Shown piece after piece: positions 33,959 to 43,327 of a stretch of 64,000 nucleotides of DNA (position 1 is its first letter; each line of letters starts with the position of its first letter). The position numbers and the translations under genes were made by a program. The notes under the pieces are model-generated. The model was not told the DNA's origin and made no database searches. It saw nothing but the letters and a program-made list of their open reading frames with translations. Source of the stretch: Microbacterium sp. RURRCA19A (GTDB lineage Bacteria; Actinomycetota; Actinomycetes; Actinomycetales; Microbacteriaceae); NCBI RefSeq assembly GCF_900156455.1, contig NZ_FTNQ01000001.1, forward strand, positions 1,302,001 through 1,366,000. Reading direction: 5' to 3'.

Positions 33959-35137
33959 ATGGGCCTGTTCTCTCGCCATCCTGCCGCTCGTGACGTCGCG
34001 ACCACCGTCGCCCAGGCGGTGCAGGCGCCACCGCGCAGCCTGTGGGCCGACGGATTCGGGCGGCTGGCCGTCCGCGCGGTGCAGATCATCGTCGTCGTGC
34101 TCCTGGTCGCCGGCCTCATCTGGGGCATCCAGCAGCTCACGCTGGTGATCATTCCGCTGATCCTCGCGCTCATCTTCGCGTCGGCGTTCGGGCCCGTCAC
34201 CATGTGGATGCGACGCAAGGGCGTCCCGGCGGTGCTCGCCACCCTGCTGACACTGCTCGCGGTGGTCGTGGTCCTCGGCGCCCTGGGGTGGCTGGTCGTC
34301 AGCGCCGTCATCGACCAGTGGAGCAAGCTCAGCTCGCAGGCCACCGCCGGTTTCCAGCAGGCACAGGACTGGTACCACACGCTGCCCTTCGCGATCTCGC
34401 AGGATCAGGTCGACCAGGCGGTGAAGGCGGTCGGCGACTTCGTCACGAGCGCGCAGTTCGGCACCGGCGCCCTCGCCGGTGTCAGCGCGGTCGCGTCGTT
34501 CGTGACCGGGTTCGTCCTGATGGTCGTCATCCTGTTCTTCTTCCTGAAGGACGGCCCGCGCATGTGGGAGTTCGTCCTGCGCCCCTTCCGCGGCAGCGAC
34601 TACGACCGCGCGCGTCGCATCGGCGACAAGACGGTCACCGTGCTCGGGTCGTACATGCGCGGCACAGCCTCCGTGGCCGCCGTCGACGCGATCGGTATCT
34701 ACATCGGTCTGCTGATCCTGCAGGTGCCGCTCGCCCTGCCGTTGGCCGTGCTCGTGTTCCTGCTGGCGTTCATCCCGATCGTCGGGGCCGTGACCGCCGG
34801 CATCCTCGCCGCGCTCGTCGCGCTCGTGACCAACGGGTGGGTCGTCGCGCTCATCGTCGTCGGCGTCGTCGTGCTCGTGAACCAGCTCGAGGGGAACTTC
34901 CTGCAGCCCGTGCTGATGGGCCGCACCATGAAGCTGCACTCGTTCGTCGTGCTGGTCGTCCTCGCCGGCGGAACCGCGATCGGCGGCATCCTCGGCACGC
35001 TGCTCGCGGTGCCCCTCACCGCGGTCGCCTGGGGCATCGTCACGGTCTGGAACGGCCCCGACCAGCCCGCGGAGTGGGCGCGCCGCAAGAAGCGCCGCAA
35101 CCCGGTACCCCTGGCCGGGGACGAGAGCGAAGGCTGA
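33959..35137 (+). CDS. AI-2E family transporter
   Basis: 392 residues with about eight membrane segments in the TqsA/PerM-like pattern. An N-terminal helix cluster (VQIIVVVLLVAGLIWGIQQL) is followed by a long periplasmic loop, then a C-terminal half with NQLEGNFLQPVLMGRTMKLH, the family hallmark. Members export autoinducer-2 or act as sodium/proton antiporters; which applies here is unknown. The next gene, ligC, starts five bases after the stop, so the two share a transcript. Confidence 0.88.
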   Translation: MGLFSRHPAARDVATTVAQAVQAPPRSLWADGFGRLAVRAVQIIVVVLLVAGLIWGIQQLTLVIIPLILALIFASAFGPVTMWMRRKGVPAVLATLLTLLAVVVVLGALGWLVVSAVIDQWSKLSSQATAGFQQAQDWYHTLPFAISQDQVDQAVKAVGDFVTSAQFGTGALAGVSAVASFVTGFVLMVVILFFFLKDGPRMWEFVLRPFRGSDYDRARRIGDKTVTVLGSYMRGTASVAAVDAIGIYIGLLILQVPLALPLAVLVFLLAFIPIVGAVTAGILAALVALVTNGWVVALIVVGVVVLVNQLEGNFLQPVLMGRTMKLHSFVVLVVLAGGTAIGGILGTLLAVPLTAVAWGIVTVWNGPDQPAEWARRKKRRNPVPLAGDESEG

Positions 35138-35141
35138 TCCC

Positions 35142-36185
35142 GTGCCGTACGACATCCCCGCCCCGATGCTGGCGAAGGCCGTTCCCACGGTGCCCGAGCC
35201 GGACAAGGTCGCGGGCGGGCTGTCGTACGAACCGAAGTGGGACGGGTTCCGCGCGCTCGTGTCATGGGACGGCACAGACGTCGAGATCGGCAGCCGCGGC
35301 GCGAAGCCGCTGACCCGCTACTTCCCCGAACTCGTCGAGTCGTTCGCCCGGCTACTCCCCGAACCATGCCTCCTCGACGGCGAGGTCGTCGTCGCCCGGG
35401 GCGAGCCCGGGGCGCAGCGGCTCGACTGGGAGGCGCTGTCGCAGCGCATCCACCCCGCCGCTTCGCGCGTGAAGCTGCTGTCCGAGGGGACTCCGGCGAT
35501 GTTCATCGCGTTCGACCTGCTGGCACGCGGCGACAGCGACCTGCAGGACGCACCGTTCGCCGAGCGCCGCGCACAGCTCGTCGACCTCCTCGGCGCGGTG
35601 CCGCACCCCGTGCACGTCACGCGCACCACAGACGATCCCGAGCTCGCACGCCGGTGGCTGGCCGAGTTCGAGGGCGCTGGTCTCGACGGCGTCGTCGCGA
35701 AGCCGCTCGCCCAGCCGTACGCGCCGAATAAGCGCACGATGTTCAAGATCAAGCACGCCCGCACCGCAGACGTCGTCGCGCTGGGCTATCGCATCCACAA
35801 GTCGGGGCAGGGCGTGGGGTCGCTCCTCGTCGGACTGTACGACGGGGCCGGGCGGTTGCACGGCGTCGGCGGGGTATCGGCCTGGACCGACAAGCGGCGT
35901 CTCGAACTCATCGACGAACTTGCGCCGCTCGTCGAGCGGGATGCCGACGGAGAAGCGGTCGTCGGCGAGACCGATCGCTCGCGGTTCTCGGCATCCAAAG
36001 ACGTGTCGTTCGTCCGGCTGCGGCCCGAACGCGTGCTCGAGGTGCGGTACGACCAGCTCGAGGGCATGCGGTTCCGCCACACCGTCCAGTTCGAGCGGTG
36101 GCGGCCCGACCGCGACGCGACGTCGTGCACGTTCGAGCAGCTCGAGACCGTGGGCGCGTACGACCTCGGCGACGTGCTGGACTGA
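35142..36185 (+). CDS. ligC: ATP-dependent DNA ligase (LigC type)
   Basis: 347 residues from the GTG at 35142. The catalytic lysine is Lys32 in KWDGFRAL (motif I). Motif III is FIAFDLLARGDSDL, motif IV is GLDGVVAKPL, motif V is FKIKHARTADVVALG, and an OB-fold domain follows. Length and lack of polymerase or nuclease parts match LigC, the stand-alone ATP ligase of actinobacterial end-joining or base-excision repair. It converges with a LigD-type polymerase gene, and a 40-bp palindrome separates them. Confidence 0.9.
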   Translation: MPYDIPAPMLAKAVPTVPEPDKVAGGLSYEPKWDGFRALVSWDGTDVEIGSRGAKPLTRYFPELVESFARLLPEPCLLDGEVVVARGEPGAQRLDWEALSQRIHPAASRVKLLSEGTPAMFIAFDLLARGDSDLQDAPFAERRAQLVDLLGAVPHPVHVTRTTDDPELARRWLAEFEGAGLDGVVAKPLAQPYAPNKRTMFKIKHARTADVVALGYRIHKSGQGVGSLLVGLYDGAGRLHGVGGVSAWTDKRRLELIDELAPLVERDADGEAVVGETDRSRFSASKDVSFVRLRPERVLEVRYDQLEGMRFRHTVQFERWRPDRDATSCTFEQLETVGAYDLGDVLD

Positions 36186-36221
36186 GTTTCGGGGCTCGCT
36201 GTCCCAGAACAGGATGTTCGC

Positions 36222-36261
36222 CGAGAACAGGACGATTCGGGCCGAGATCGTCCTGTTCTCG
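36222..36261. terminator. Bidirectional palindromic terminator between ligC and polymerase
   Basis: Perfect 15-bp arms beginning CGAGAACAGGACGAT around a 10-base centre. Further AGAACAGG / CCTGTTCT words flank it on both sides, giving an extended 80-base symmetric region. It lies between two convergent genes. Confidence 0.65.
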
Positions 36262-36296
36262 CACGATCCCCTGTTCTCGGCGCACCGCGGCCCCGC

Positions 36297-37322
36297 CTAG
36301 TCCATCGGCGTCTTGGCGCGCGACGGCTGCACGCGCGGCGGCTCCCCCGGCATCTTGGGGAACTCCGGCGGGAACGGCAGCTCGCCGAGCCCGGCGTCGA
36401 GGTCGCGCTGCCACCAGTCGAGCAGCGTGTCGATGCGGCCGCGGGCGGCGCCGAAGTCCTTCCACGGATCGCCGACGGACGCCAGCCGCTCCGGCACCGA
36501 GCGGACCGTGAAGGCCGCGGGGTCCATGGCATCCAGCTCGTCCCAGGTCACCGGCGTCGAGACCGTTGCGGCCGGGAGCGCCCGCGGTGAGTAGGCGCCG
36601 GCCATCGTCCGGTCGCGGTTGGCCTGGTTGAAGTCGACGAAGATCCGCTCGCCGCGCTCTTCCTTCCACCAGTGGGTGGTCACGGCATCCGGCATCCGTC
36701 TCTCCAACTCCCGCGCCGCGGCGATGACCGCGTGCCGGACGTCGAGGAACTCGTGCGTCGGCTCGATCGGGCAGAACACGTGCAAGCCCCGATTGCCGCT
36801 CGTCTTCGCCCACGCTTCGAGGCCCGCCTCCCGCAGCACCGTCCGCAGCTCGTGCGCGGCGACGACCGCCTCGGCGAACCCGGTTCCGGGCTGGGGGTCG
36901 AGATCGATGCGGAGCTCGACGGGGTGGTCGGGATCGCTCGCGAGCGACGCCCACGGATGGAACACGATCGTGTTCATCTGCGCGGCCCACACCGCCGTGG
37001 CGATCTCGGTGAGGACGAGCTGTGGATGCCGCCGTCCGCTGTTGTACGTCACGGTCACGGCCTCGACGAACGACGGTGCACCCTTCGGCGGGTTCTTCGA
37101 GAAGAAGCTCTCACCGCCGATGCCGTCGGGGAACCGCTCCAGCGACACGGGGCGGTCGCCGTTCGCGGCGAGGAAGGGCTCGGCGACGGCGACGAAGTAT
37201 TCGGCCAACTCCCGCTTGGTGATCCCGAGTTCCGGCCACAGCACGCGGTCGGGGTTGGACACCCCGATCTCCCGATCGCCGTCGGGACCGGGCACGGTGA
37301 GCGTGACGCGAGGGGATGCCAT
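36297..37322 (-). CDS. LigD-type polymerase/primase domain protein (NHEJ)
   Basis: 341 residues from the ATG at 37322. It is a stand-alone PolDom: SNPDRVLWPELGITK at the start, the metal-binding DxD at Asp140/Asp142 in LRIDLDPQPG, KTSGNRGLHVFCPI, and WWKEERGERIFVDFNQ. This archaeo-eukaryotic primase fold fills gaps with ribo- or deoxynucleotides during non-homologous end joining. The ligase partner is probably LigC next door. A second homologue lies at 56388-57611; no Ku gene is in the window. Confidence 0.9.
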   Translation of the reverse strand: MASPRVTLTVPGPDGDREIGVSNPDRVLWPELGITKRELAEYFVAVAEPFLAANGDRPVSLERFPDGIGGESFFSKNPPKGAPSFVEAVTVTYNSGRRHPQLVLTEIATAVWAAQMNTIVFHPWASLASDPDHPVELRIDLDPQPGTGFAEAVVAAHELRTVLREAGLEAWAKTSGNRGLHVFCPIEPTHEFLDVRHAVIAAARELERRMPDAVTTHWWKEERGERIFVDFNQANRDRTMAGAYSPRALPAATVSTPVTWDELDAMDPAAFTVRSVPERLASVGDPWKDFGAARGRIDTLLDWWQRDLDAGLGELPFPPEFPKMPGEPPRVQPSRAKTPMD

Positions 37323-37391
37323 GTGCTCGACGCTAACGGTCGGGGCGGGCCGTGTCTGCCCCGTATCGCGCGCGTGAGTTCCCCCTGCGCT

Positions 37392-37454
37392 GCGTGAGTT
37401 GCCTGAATGTGTCGCGCCGGATGGGGCGAAGCGACACACCGCGACAACTCACGC
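37392..37454. repeat. Nested inverted repeat between polymerase and DUF1684 genes
   Basis: Outer arms GCGTGAGTTG (37392-37401) and CAACTCACGC (37445-37454) enclose inner arms TGTGTCGC (37408-37415) and GCGACACA (37431-37438). Unlike the other palindromes it sits between two divergent genes, so an operator or a repeat is more likely than a terminator. Confidence 0.5.
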
Positions 37455-37538
37455 ACGAGGTTCGGGGCCGGCAGAGGGCGAAGCGATGCTCTGTCCAGCC
37501 CGGCCCGCGGCATCCCGGGCCCGCCTACGCTCGATCCC

Positions 37539-38165
37539 ATGACCTCACGCGCCGCACGCACCGCCCTCGACGTCGCCGACTGGCGTCGCCGCGTCTTCGC
37601 GCTCTACGCGGCCATCCGCGAAGCGGACGACCCCGAGGACGCCCACGAGCTGTGGCGCATCGAGCGCGATGCGCTGTTCGCCGAGCACCCGGCCACTCCC
37701 CTGTTGCCCGAGCAGCGCGCCGGGTTCGAGGGGCTTCCGATCGCACCGTACGACGCGGCATGGCGTTTCGAGGTGACGCTGCTCGACGCCGACGAGGCGT
37801 CGTTCGTCGCGACGACCGGTACCGACGGCGACGTCGGGTTCGAGCGGATCGGCCGCGTCGAATTGCCCGACACGGGGTCGCTCGACGTCTGGCGGCTGAC
37901 CTCGTACGGCGGTGGGTTGTTCGTCCCCGTGCGCGACGCGTCGGCAGGCCGCCCCGGCGGAACGTACGGCGGGGGCCGCTACCTCCTCGACACGATCAAG
38001 GGCGCCGATCTCGGCACGGGCTCCGCGCCGGACACCCTCGTGATCGACTTCAACTTCGCCTACAACCCGTCCTGCGCGTACGACCCGGCGTGGGCGTGCC
38101 CGCTGGCACCGGTCGGCAACGTGCTGCCGGTGACCGTCCCGGTCGGCGAGCTGTACGGGGTCTGA
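37539..38165 (+). CDS. DUF1684 family protein
   Basis: 208 residues from the ATG at 37539. Family features are the early WRIERDALFAEHPATPL segment, the GGRYLLDTIKGADLG turn, and the C-terminal DFNFAYNPSCAYDPAWACPL with its paired cysteines. DUF1684 proteins are widespread, cytoplasmic and uncharacterised. No signal peptide is visible. The gene converges with sseB, with a strong palindrome between them. Confidence 0.85.
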   Translation: MTSRAARTALDVADWRRRVFALYAAIREADDPEDAHELWRIERDALFAEHPATPLLPEQRAGFEGLPIAPYDAAWRFEVTLLDADEASFVATTGTDGDVGFERIGRVELPDTGSLDVWRLTSYGGGLFVPVRDASAGRPGGTYGGGRYLLDTIKGADLGTGSAPDTLVIDFNFAYNPSCAYDPAWACPLAPVGNVLPVTVPVGELYGV

Positions 38166-38188
38166 GGCGGCTTCCGCCCCGCCGTCGT

Positions 38189-38274
38189 GTGCCGGGCTCC
38201 GGAGAACGCCGGCGCCCAGCACACAGAACCGGTCGGCGTGGCGCCGCCGGGCTCACGACTCCGGAGCCCGGCAC
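38189..38274. terminator. Long-armed palindrome between convergent DUF1684 and sseB
   Basis: Perfect 16-bp arms GTGCCGGGCTCCGGAG / CTCCGGAGCCCGGCAC flank a 54-base centre that has smaller GC-rich pairs. One arm recurs alone near 31703. A bidirectional terminator or mobile repeat is possible. Confidence 0.6.
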
Positions 38275-38286
38275 TCGGCCTGAGAC

Positions 38287-39351
38287 CTACTCCGCGAGGG
38301 CGAGCACCCCGGCCAGGTCCTGGCGGTTCAGCCGGATCCAGGGCCCGGCGGGATCGACCAGCAGTCCGGTGAGCCCGTCATCACCGGCGAGCGCCTTCGC
38401 CAACTGCTCCTTCTGCAGCGGAACGGCCTGATCCCCGCGGCCGAGCGCCAGGAGCTCGAGGGGGTGCGAGAAGACCTCGAGGAACCGCTCGCCGGTCGCT
38501 GTGCGCGATTCGGCCACACCGACGGGTCCGCCCTCCTCGGGCTGAGCGACCGCGATCCACAGGGGCGCGCCCGCGAGGACGGAATCGACGATCGTGGATG
38601 CCGTCGACTCGGTGCGCTTCTCGCTGAGCGCGGTCTTGATCCGCAGCTCGGGATCGGCCTCGGACACCATGCGCTCGAGGAGCGCCGTGGGAAGGACGGC
38701 CCGCGCGTCGCCCGACGAATGGTCGAGGACGACGCCGGCGTACGGTCCACCCAGCACGTGGCGCATCAGCGCCATGACGGGCTGACCCATCGCCGAGGTG
38801 TCGCGGTCGCCGTCGGCCTCGACGCTCTGGGTCAGGGCACGACCGCTGCTGTAGGCCAGCACGAGCTGCTCGTCGCCACGCGTCGCGATCGCCAGCGGAA
38901 GGTCCTTGCCCTCGGCGAGGAGCGCGCGGGCGTCACCCTTGACGCGCAGGAACACGTGTCCCTGCAGGAGCTGCCGCGCGATGTTCAGGAGCTGAGCGGG
39001 TTCGGGCTGGCCGGAGATCTCGGCGAGGGCACCGGCCAGCAGCGCGTTGTCGCGCAGGCCGGGGATCGACTCGAGCCCTTCGGGCGCCTCCATCGGGCCG
39101 GGCTGGCGGGCCGAGGGTCGCGCGGCGACCGGCGGCGTCGAGTCGGTGACGGGCGCCGCGTCGGTCGGGGCGCCGACGCCGCGGAACGACGACGTCGAGA
39201 TGCTCACCTGCGGCACCGGAGCTGCGGGAGCCTCCGCCGAAGGGGCATCCGCGGGGTCGACGGGCTGCTCGCCCGGTTCGATCACGCCGTCGGGGCGGTC
39301 GGCCGACACATCATCGGAATCGGACTTCTTGCGGCGCGAGAAAAGAGCCAT
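38287..39351 (-). CDS. SseB family protein
   Basis: 354 residues. The first 95 are disordered and rich in Ala, Pro, Asp and Glu. They are followed by an SseB-type domain (PLAIATRGDEQLVLAYSSG near residue 150) and a C-terminal half with PLWIAVAQPEEGGPVG and FSHPLELLALGRGDQAVP. SseB-domain proteins in actinobacteria are soluble, uncharacterised, and sometimes linked to enhanced serine sensitivity or type VII secretion. The gene sits 50 bases downstream of pcrA on the same strand. Confidence 0.75.
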   Translation of the reverse strand: MALFSRRKKSDSDDVSADRPDGVIEPGEQPVDPADAPSAEAPAAPVPQVSISTSSFRGVGAPTDAAPVTDSTPPVAARPSARQPGPMEAPEGLESIPGLRDNALLAGALAEISGQPEPAQLLNIARQLLQGHVFLRVKGDARALLAEGKDLPLAIATRGDEQLVLAYSSGRALTQSVEADGDRDTSAMGQPVMALMRHVLGGPYAGVVLDHSSGDARAVLPTALLERMVSEADPELRIKTALSEKRTESTASTIVDSVLAGAPLWIAVAQPEEGGPVGVAESRTATGERFLEVFSHPLELLALGRGDQAVPLQKEQLAKALAGDDGLTGLLVDPAGPWIRLNRQDLAGVLALAE

Positions 39352-39401
39352 TGTTCGAGCCTATCCGGGGGCGGGCCTCGCCCGGCGTGTCGTCCGATGC
39401 C

Positions 39402-41837
39402 TCAGAGCTTCGAGATCGGCGCGATCTTGACGAGGAGCTTCTTCGCACCGACGGTGTCGAAGCGCACGTGCGCCACCCTCTTCGCGCCCTCGCCGGTGAT
39501 GGCATCCACTCGGCCCTCGCCGAAGTCGTCGTGACGGATGCGATCACCGGCCGCCAACTCCATGTCGCCGTTGTCGCGGACCTTCGCGGGAATGCGGTTG
39601 GGGAATTTGCTCGGGTCGGCCGGCGCGCGCTTCGGCAGGGGCACGAGGTCGTCGCCGTAGCGGTTGCCCCCGCCGGTCTGGCCGGGGCGTCGGCCGCGGG
39701 CGTTCAGAGCACGGGACTGCATGCCCCCGCGGCCGTTGACGTCGCCGGGCGACTGACGCCAGTCGATGAGGTCGGCGGGGATCTCCTGCAGGAATCGGCT
39801 GGGCATGGCGACGGTGACCTCGCCGAACTGCGCCCGCGTCATCGCGAGCGAGACGTGCAGGCGCTTGCGTGCGCGCGTGATGCCGACGTAGAACAGGCGC
39901 CGCTCCTCCTGCGGGCCGCCCGGTTCGCCGGCCGAGATGCGGTGCGGCAGCAGGTCTTCCTCGACGCCGGTGAGGAACACCGCATCGTACTCGAGGCCCT
40001 TCGCGGTGTGCAGCGTCATCAGCGACACCGATCCCGACGCGTCGTCGAGGTCGTCGGCATCCGCCACGAGGGCGACCTCGGTGAGGAAGTCGATGATCGT
40101 GCCGTCGGGGTTGTTGCGCGCGAACTCGCGTGTCACCGCGACGAGTTCGTCGAGGTTCTCGAGCCGCGCCTCGTCCTGCGGGTCGCGGCTGGCGCGCAGC
40201 GCGTCGAAGTATCCGCTCTTGTTGAGCAGCAGGGTGAGCCCCTCGGTCACCGAGGTCGAGGGCGCGAGCTCACCGGATGCCGGGAGCATCACCGCCGTGG
40301 CCTCGCTCAGCACCGCGTCCAGCTGATCGATCGCCTTCTGCAGCTTGGGGCCGACGCCCAGCTGCGCAGAGTTGGCGAGCGCGTCGCGGAACGTGATGTC
40401 GTGCTCGGCCGCGTAGCGCGCGATGGCCGTCTCGGTGACGTCGCCGATCCCCCGCCGGGGGCGGTTGAGGATGCGCCGGAGAGCCATGGAGTCGGCGGGG
40501 TTGGCGACCGCCACGAGGTAGGCCAGGGCGTCCTTGATCTCGGCGCGTTCGTAGAACTTCGTTCCGCCCATGATCTTGTAGGGCACCGCGGAGCGGATGA
40601 AGATCTCTTCCAGCGCACGGGACTGGGAGTTGGTGCGGTAGAACACCGCCATCTGCGAGTAGTCCGTGCCCTTACGGTGCAGGGCTTCGATCTCGTCGGC
40701 GACGAACTGGGCCTCGTCGTGCTGCGAGTAGCCGGTGAACCCGATGATCGGGTCGCCGGCGCCCACGTCGGTCCACAGCTTCTTGTCTTTGCGGTCGAAG
40801 TTGTTCGAGATCACGGCGTTCGCGGCCGACAGGATGTTCTGCGTCGATCGGTAGTTCTGCTCGAGCAGAACGACCTTGGCCCCCGGGTAGTCGCGCTCGA
40901 ACTCGCTGATGTTGCGGATGTCGGCACCGCGGAACGCGTAGATCGACTGGTCGGAGTCACCGACGACGGTGAGCGACGCGCCGCTCTCGGCGGACGGCTC
41001 GGCCTCGAAGATCATCATGCCGCCGCCGGCCGACATCGGCTTGGCGTCACTCCCGGGCGGCCGCGTCAGCTCGTGAATGAGGGCGTACTGGGCGTGGTTG
41101 GTGTCCTGGTACTCGTCGACCAGGATGTGCCGGAACCGCTTCCGGTAGACGTCGGCGACCTGCGGGAACGCGCGGAAGAGATAGACCGTCTGCGCGATCA
41201 GGTCGTCGAAATCGAACGCGTTGGCGCGCTGCAGCTCCCGCTGGTAGGAGGCGAAGATCTCGATGAACACGCGCTCCGCGGGGTCGCTGGTGTTGGCTTG
41301 GCGCGCATAGGACTCGGCATCCGCCAACTCGTTCTTGAGCTTCGAGATGCGGCTCTGCGTCCCGGCGGGGGTGAGACCGAACGCATCACCCTCGTGCTCT
41401 TTGACGAGGCGCTTGATGAGCGCGCGGGAATCGCCCGAGTCGTAGATCGTGAACGCCTTCGTGAAGCCGAACTGCTGCGCCTCACGCCGCAGAATGCGGA
41501 CGCAGGCGGAGTGGAACGTCGAGATCCACATGCCGTCGGCGCGTTGCCCGATGAGGCTGTGGACGCGCTCGCGCATCTCGCCCGCGGCCTTGTTGGTGAA
41601 GGTGATCGCGAGGATCTGACTGGGGTAGGCCTCGCGCGTCCGAAGAAGCGAGGCGATGCGGCGCGTCAGGACGCTCGTCTTGCCCGACCCCGCCCCCGCG
41701 ACGATGAGCAATGCCTGTCCGCGGTAGGTGACGGCCTCGCGTTGCGGCCCGTTCAGCCCTTCGAGCAGGTCGGCGTCGGGGCGGGCGTCGGTGGGCGCGG
41801 AGCCGCCGACGATGAGGGGGGTGAAGGCGTCGGTCAT
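39402..41837 (-). CDS. pcrA: UvrD/PcrA-type DNA helicase
   Basis: 811 residues from the ATG at 41837 (MTDAFTPLIV). Superfamily 1A motifs are complete: Q-motif LNGPQREAV, Walker A GAGSGKT, motif II VDEYQDTNHAQY, motif III VGDSDQSIYAFRGAD, motif IV QNYRSTQ, motif V TLHTAKGLEYDAVF, and motif VI VGITRARKRLHVS. A C-terminal Tudor-like tail (GDRIRHDDFGEGRVDAI) is typical of PcrA and contacts RNA polymerase. It unwinds DNA 3'-5' in excision repair and clears RecA. Divergent from the yccF-like gene. Confidence 0.95.
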   Translation of the reverse strand: MTDAFTPLIVGGSAPTDARPDADLLEGLNGPQREAVTYRGQALLIVAGAGSGKTSVLTRRIASLLRTREAYPSQILAITFTNKAAGEMRERVHSLIGQRADGMWISTFHSACVRILRREAQQFGFTKAFTIYDSGDSRALIKRLVKEHEGDAFGLTPAGTQSRISKLKNELADAESYARQANTSDPAERVFIEIFASYQRELQRANAFDFDDLIAQTVYLFRAFPQVADVYRKRFRHILVDEYQDTNHAQYALIHELTRPPGSDAKPMSAGGGMMIFEAEPSAESGASLTVVGDSDQSIYAFRGADIRNISEFERDYPGAKVVLLEQNYRSTQNILSAANAVISNNFDRKDKKLWTDVGAGDPIIGFTGYSQHDEAQFVADEIEALHRKGTDYSQMAVFYRTNSQSRALEEIFIRSAVPYKIMGGTKFYERAEIKDALAYLVAVANPADSMALRRILNRPRRGIGDVTETAIARYAAEHDITFRDALANSAQLGVGPKLQKAIDQLDAVLSEATAVMLPASGELAPSTSVTEGLTLLLNKSGYFDALRASRDPQDEARLENLDELVAVTREFARNNPDGTIIDFLTEVALVADADDLDDASGSVSLMTLHTAKGLEYDAVFLTGVEEDLLPHRISAGEPGGPQEERRLFYVGITRARKRLHVSLAMTRAQFGEVTVAMPSRFLQEIPADLIDWRQSPGDVNGRGGMQSRALNARGRRPGQTGGGNRYGDDLVPLPKRAPADPSKFPNRIPAKVRDNGDMELAAGDRIRHDDFGEGRVDAITGEGAKRVAHVRFDTVGAKKLLVKIAPISKL

Positions 41838-41895
41838 GTCGCTGTCAAGTCTAGGCGGGGGCTCCGACACCGCGCCGTTCGGGGATCATGGACGC

Positions 41896-42303
41896 ATGCG
41901 CCTGATCCTCAACATCCTGTGGCTCGTCCTCTCGGGGTTCTGGCTGTTCCTCGGCTACCTCGCGGCCGGGATCGTGCTGTGCATCCTGATCCTCACGATC
42001 CCCTGGGGCATCGCTTCGTTCCGCATCGGCCTGTACGCCCTGTGGCCCTTCGGCCGCGAGATCGTCGCGAAGCCGACCGCGGGCGTCGGGTCGTTCCTCG
42101 GCAACGTCGTGTGGGTGATCCTCGCGGGCTGGTGGCTGGCGCTCGGCCATATCCTCACCGGCCTCGCGCTGTGCGTCACGATCATCGGCATCCCGCTGGG
42201 GATCGCGAACTTCAAGCTCGTACCGGTATCGCTGATGCCGCTGGGGAAAGAGGTGCGCGAGATCCGACGCGGGGGTCCGTTCGACCGCACGCTCGTCGGC
42301 TGA
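41896..42303 (+). CDS. YccF domain membrane protein
   Basis: 135 residues from the ATG at 41896. Two tandem YccF repeats are visible. Each is a membrane pair followed by a short signature: TIPWGIASFRIGLYALWPFG in the first, and IIGIPLGIANFKLVPVSLMP in the second. YccF is an inner-membrane protein of unknown function. It converges with the membrane protein at 42307, with only three bases between their stop codons. Confidence 0.85.
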   Translation: MRLILNILWLVLSGFWLFLGYLAAGIVLCILILTIPWGIASFRIGLYALWPFGREIVAKPTAGVGSFLGNVVWVILAGWWLALGHILTGLALCVTIIGIPLGIANFKLVPVSLMPLGKEVREIRRGGPFDRTLVG

Positions 42304-42306
42304 TCC

Positions 42307-43257
42307 TCAGGATGCGGCGGTTCGCCGACGCCGCTCGGCGGCACGGAGAGGCAGCGCGAGGACGACACCGGCCACGGTCATGAGCGCGGCGATGACGGCG
42401 GCGACCACGAGGGTCTCCGCCGGGAACTGCGTGTCGTACAGACCCGTCATCCGCGCGAGGTGCCACGGCAGCACCCCGATCTGACTGTTCCATCCGCGCA
42501 GCGCCTCCGTCGCGCCGATCGCCGCGGCGGTGGCCGTCGGCAGCGCGAACACGGCGCCCACGCCCGCCAGGGCGACGCCCGCGGCACGGCGCGGACCCAG
42601 CTGCGGCCCCAGCGACCACCCGGCGACGACGAACACCCAGCCGACGAGTCCGAGCACGATCGCGAGATACAGCACCCGCACGGCACCGATGCTCCACAGC
42701 ACGTGCCACACGCCCTCCGCTCCGGAGAGCGAAATCGCCGCGAGCGTCGCGATGCAGCGCAGGACGAGCGCGCCGCCGACCGCGGCGATGATCGGCCACG
42801 GCGACCGGGTGCCGAGCAGCAGCCGGACGGCGAGGGCGAACACGAGCCAACCGGCGACGGCGAGCACGACGCTGCCGAATCCGTCGCCGCGCGCCTGGAC
42901 CACGCGCGTGGCCACGAGCAGCAGCCCCGGGACGAGGATCATGCACCAGCGGTCCAGCGGCAGGACGCCGAGCGTCGACTCGCGCGCACGCCACGGCCGG
43001 GTCGACGCGATCCAGGTCGCGCGCGCGGCGGCGGCCCCCGGACGACCGACCAGCCGCGTGCGGGCGGCGAGCATGCCGATCACGACCCACGCCACGGCGA
43101 AGACCAGGAGGACGCGTGCGACCCACTCGGTCGCACCGTCGACCTCGATCGGCATCCGCGTGAACGGATCGACCAGGAGCGCGAGCACCACACCGATGAT
43201 CAGGAGCGCCCCGGCGGTCGCGAGGGCCAGGATGCCTCGCCCCGCCGTCGTCGCCAT
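42307..43257 (-). CDS. Uncharacterised eight-to-nine-helix membrane protein
   Basis: 316 residues, largely hydrophobic, with about eight or nine membrane segments and short basic loops (for example RTRLVGRPG and RPWRARES). No conserved motif or known family was recognised. The C-terminal basic end RAAERRRRTAAS should be cytoplasmic. No operon partner is evident, since both flanking genes point differently or are separated. Function unknown. Confidence 0.65.
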   Translation of the reverse strand: MATTAGRGILALATAGALLIIGVVLALLVDPFTRMPIEVDGATEWVARVLLVFAVAWVVIGMLAARTRLVGRPGAAAARATWIASTRPWRARESTLGVLPLDRWCMILVPGLLLVATRVVQARGDGFGSVVLAVAGWLVFALAVRLLLGTRSPWPIIAAVGGALVLRCIATLAAISLSGAEGVWHVLWSIGAVRVLYLAIVLGLVGWVFVVAGWSLGPQLGPRRAAGVALAGVGAVFALPTATAAAIGATEALRGWNSQIGVLPWHLARMTGLYDTQFPAETLVVAAVIAALMTVAGVVLALPLRAAERRRRTAAS

Positions 43258-43327
43258 GTATCCACGTTACCTGCCGCCGAGAGGCACTCCCGCCGCCGGC
43301 GGCACCGGGGCCGGGCGGTCCGAACCG

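Noticed and set aside
39351..42383. Very long plus-strand open frame (about 1010 codons) opposite pcrA
   Set aside because: It lies antisense to a complete PcrA helicase with all motifs; its product is an Arg/Gly/Val/Asp-rich mirror typical of high-GC shadow frames.
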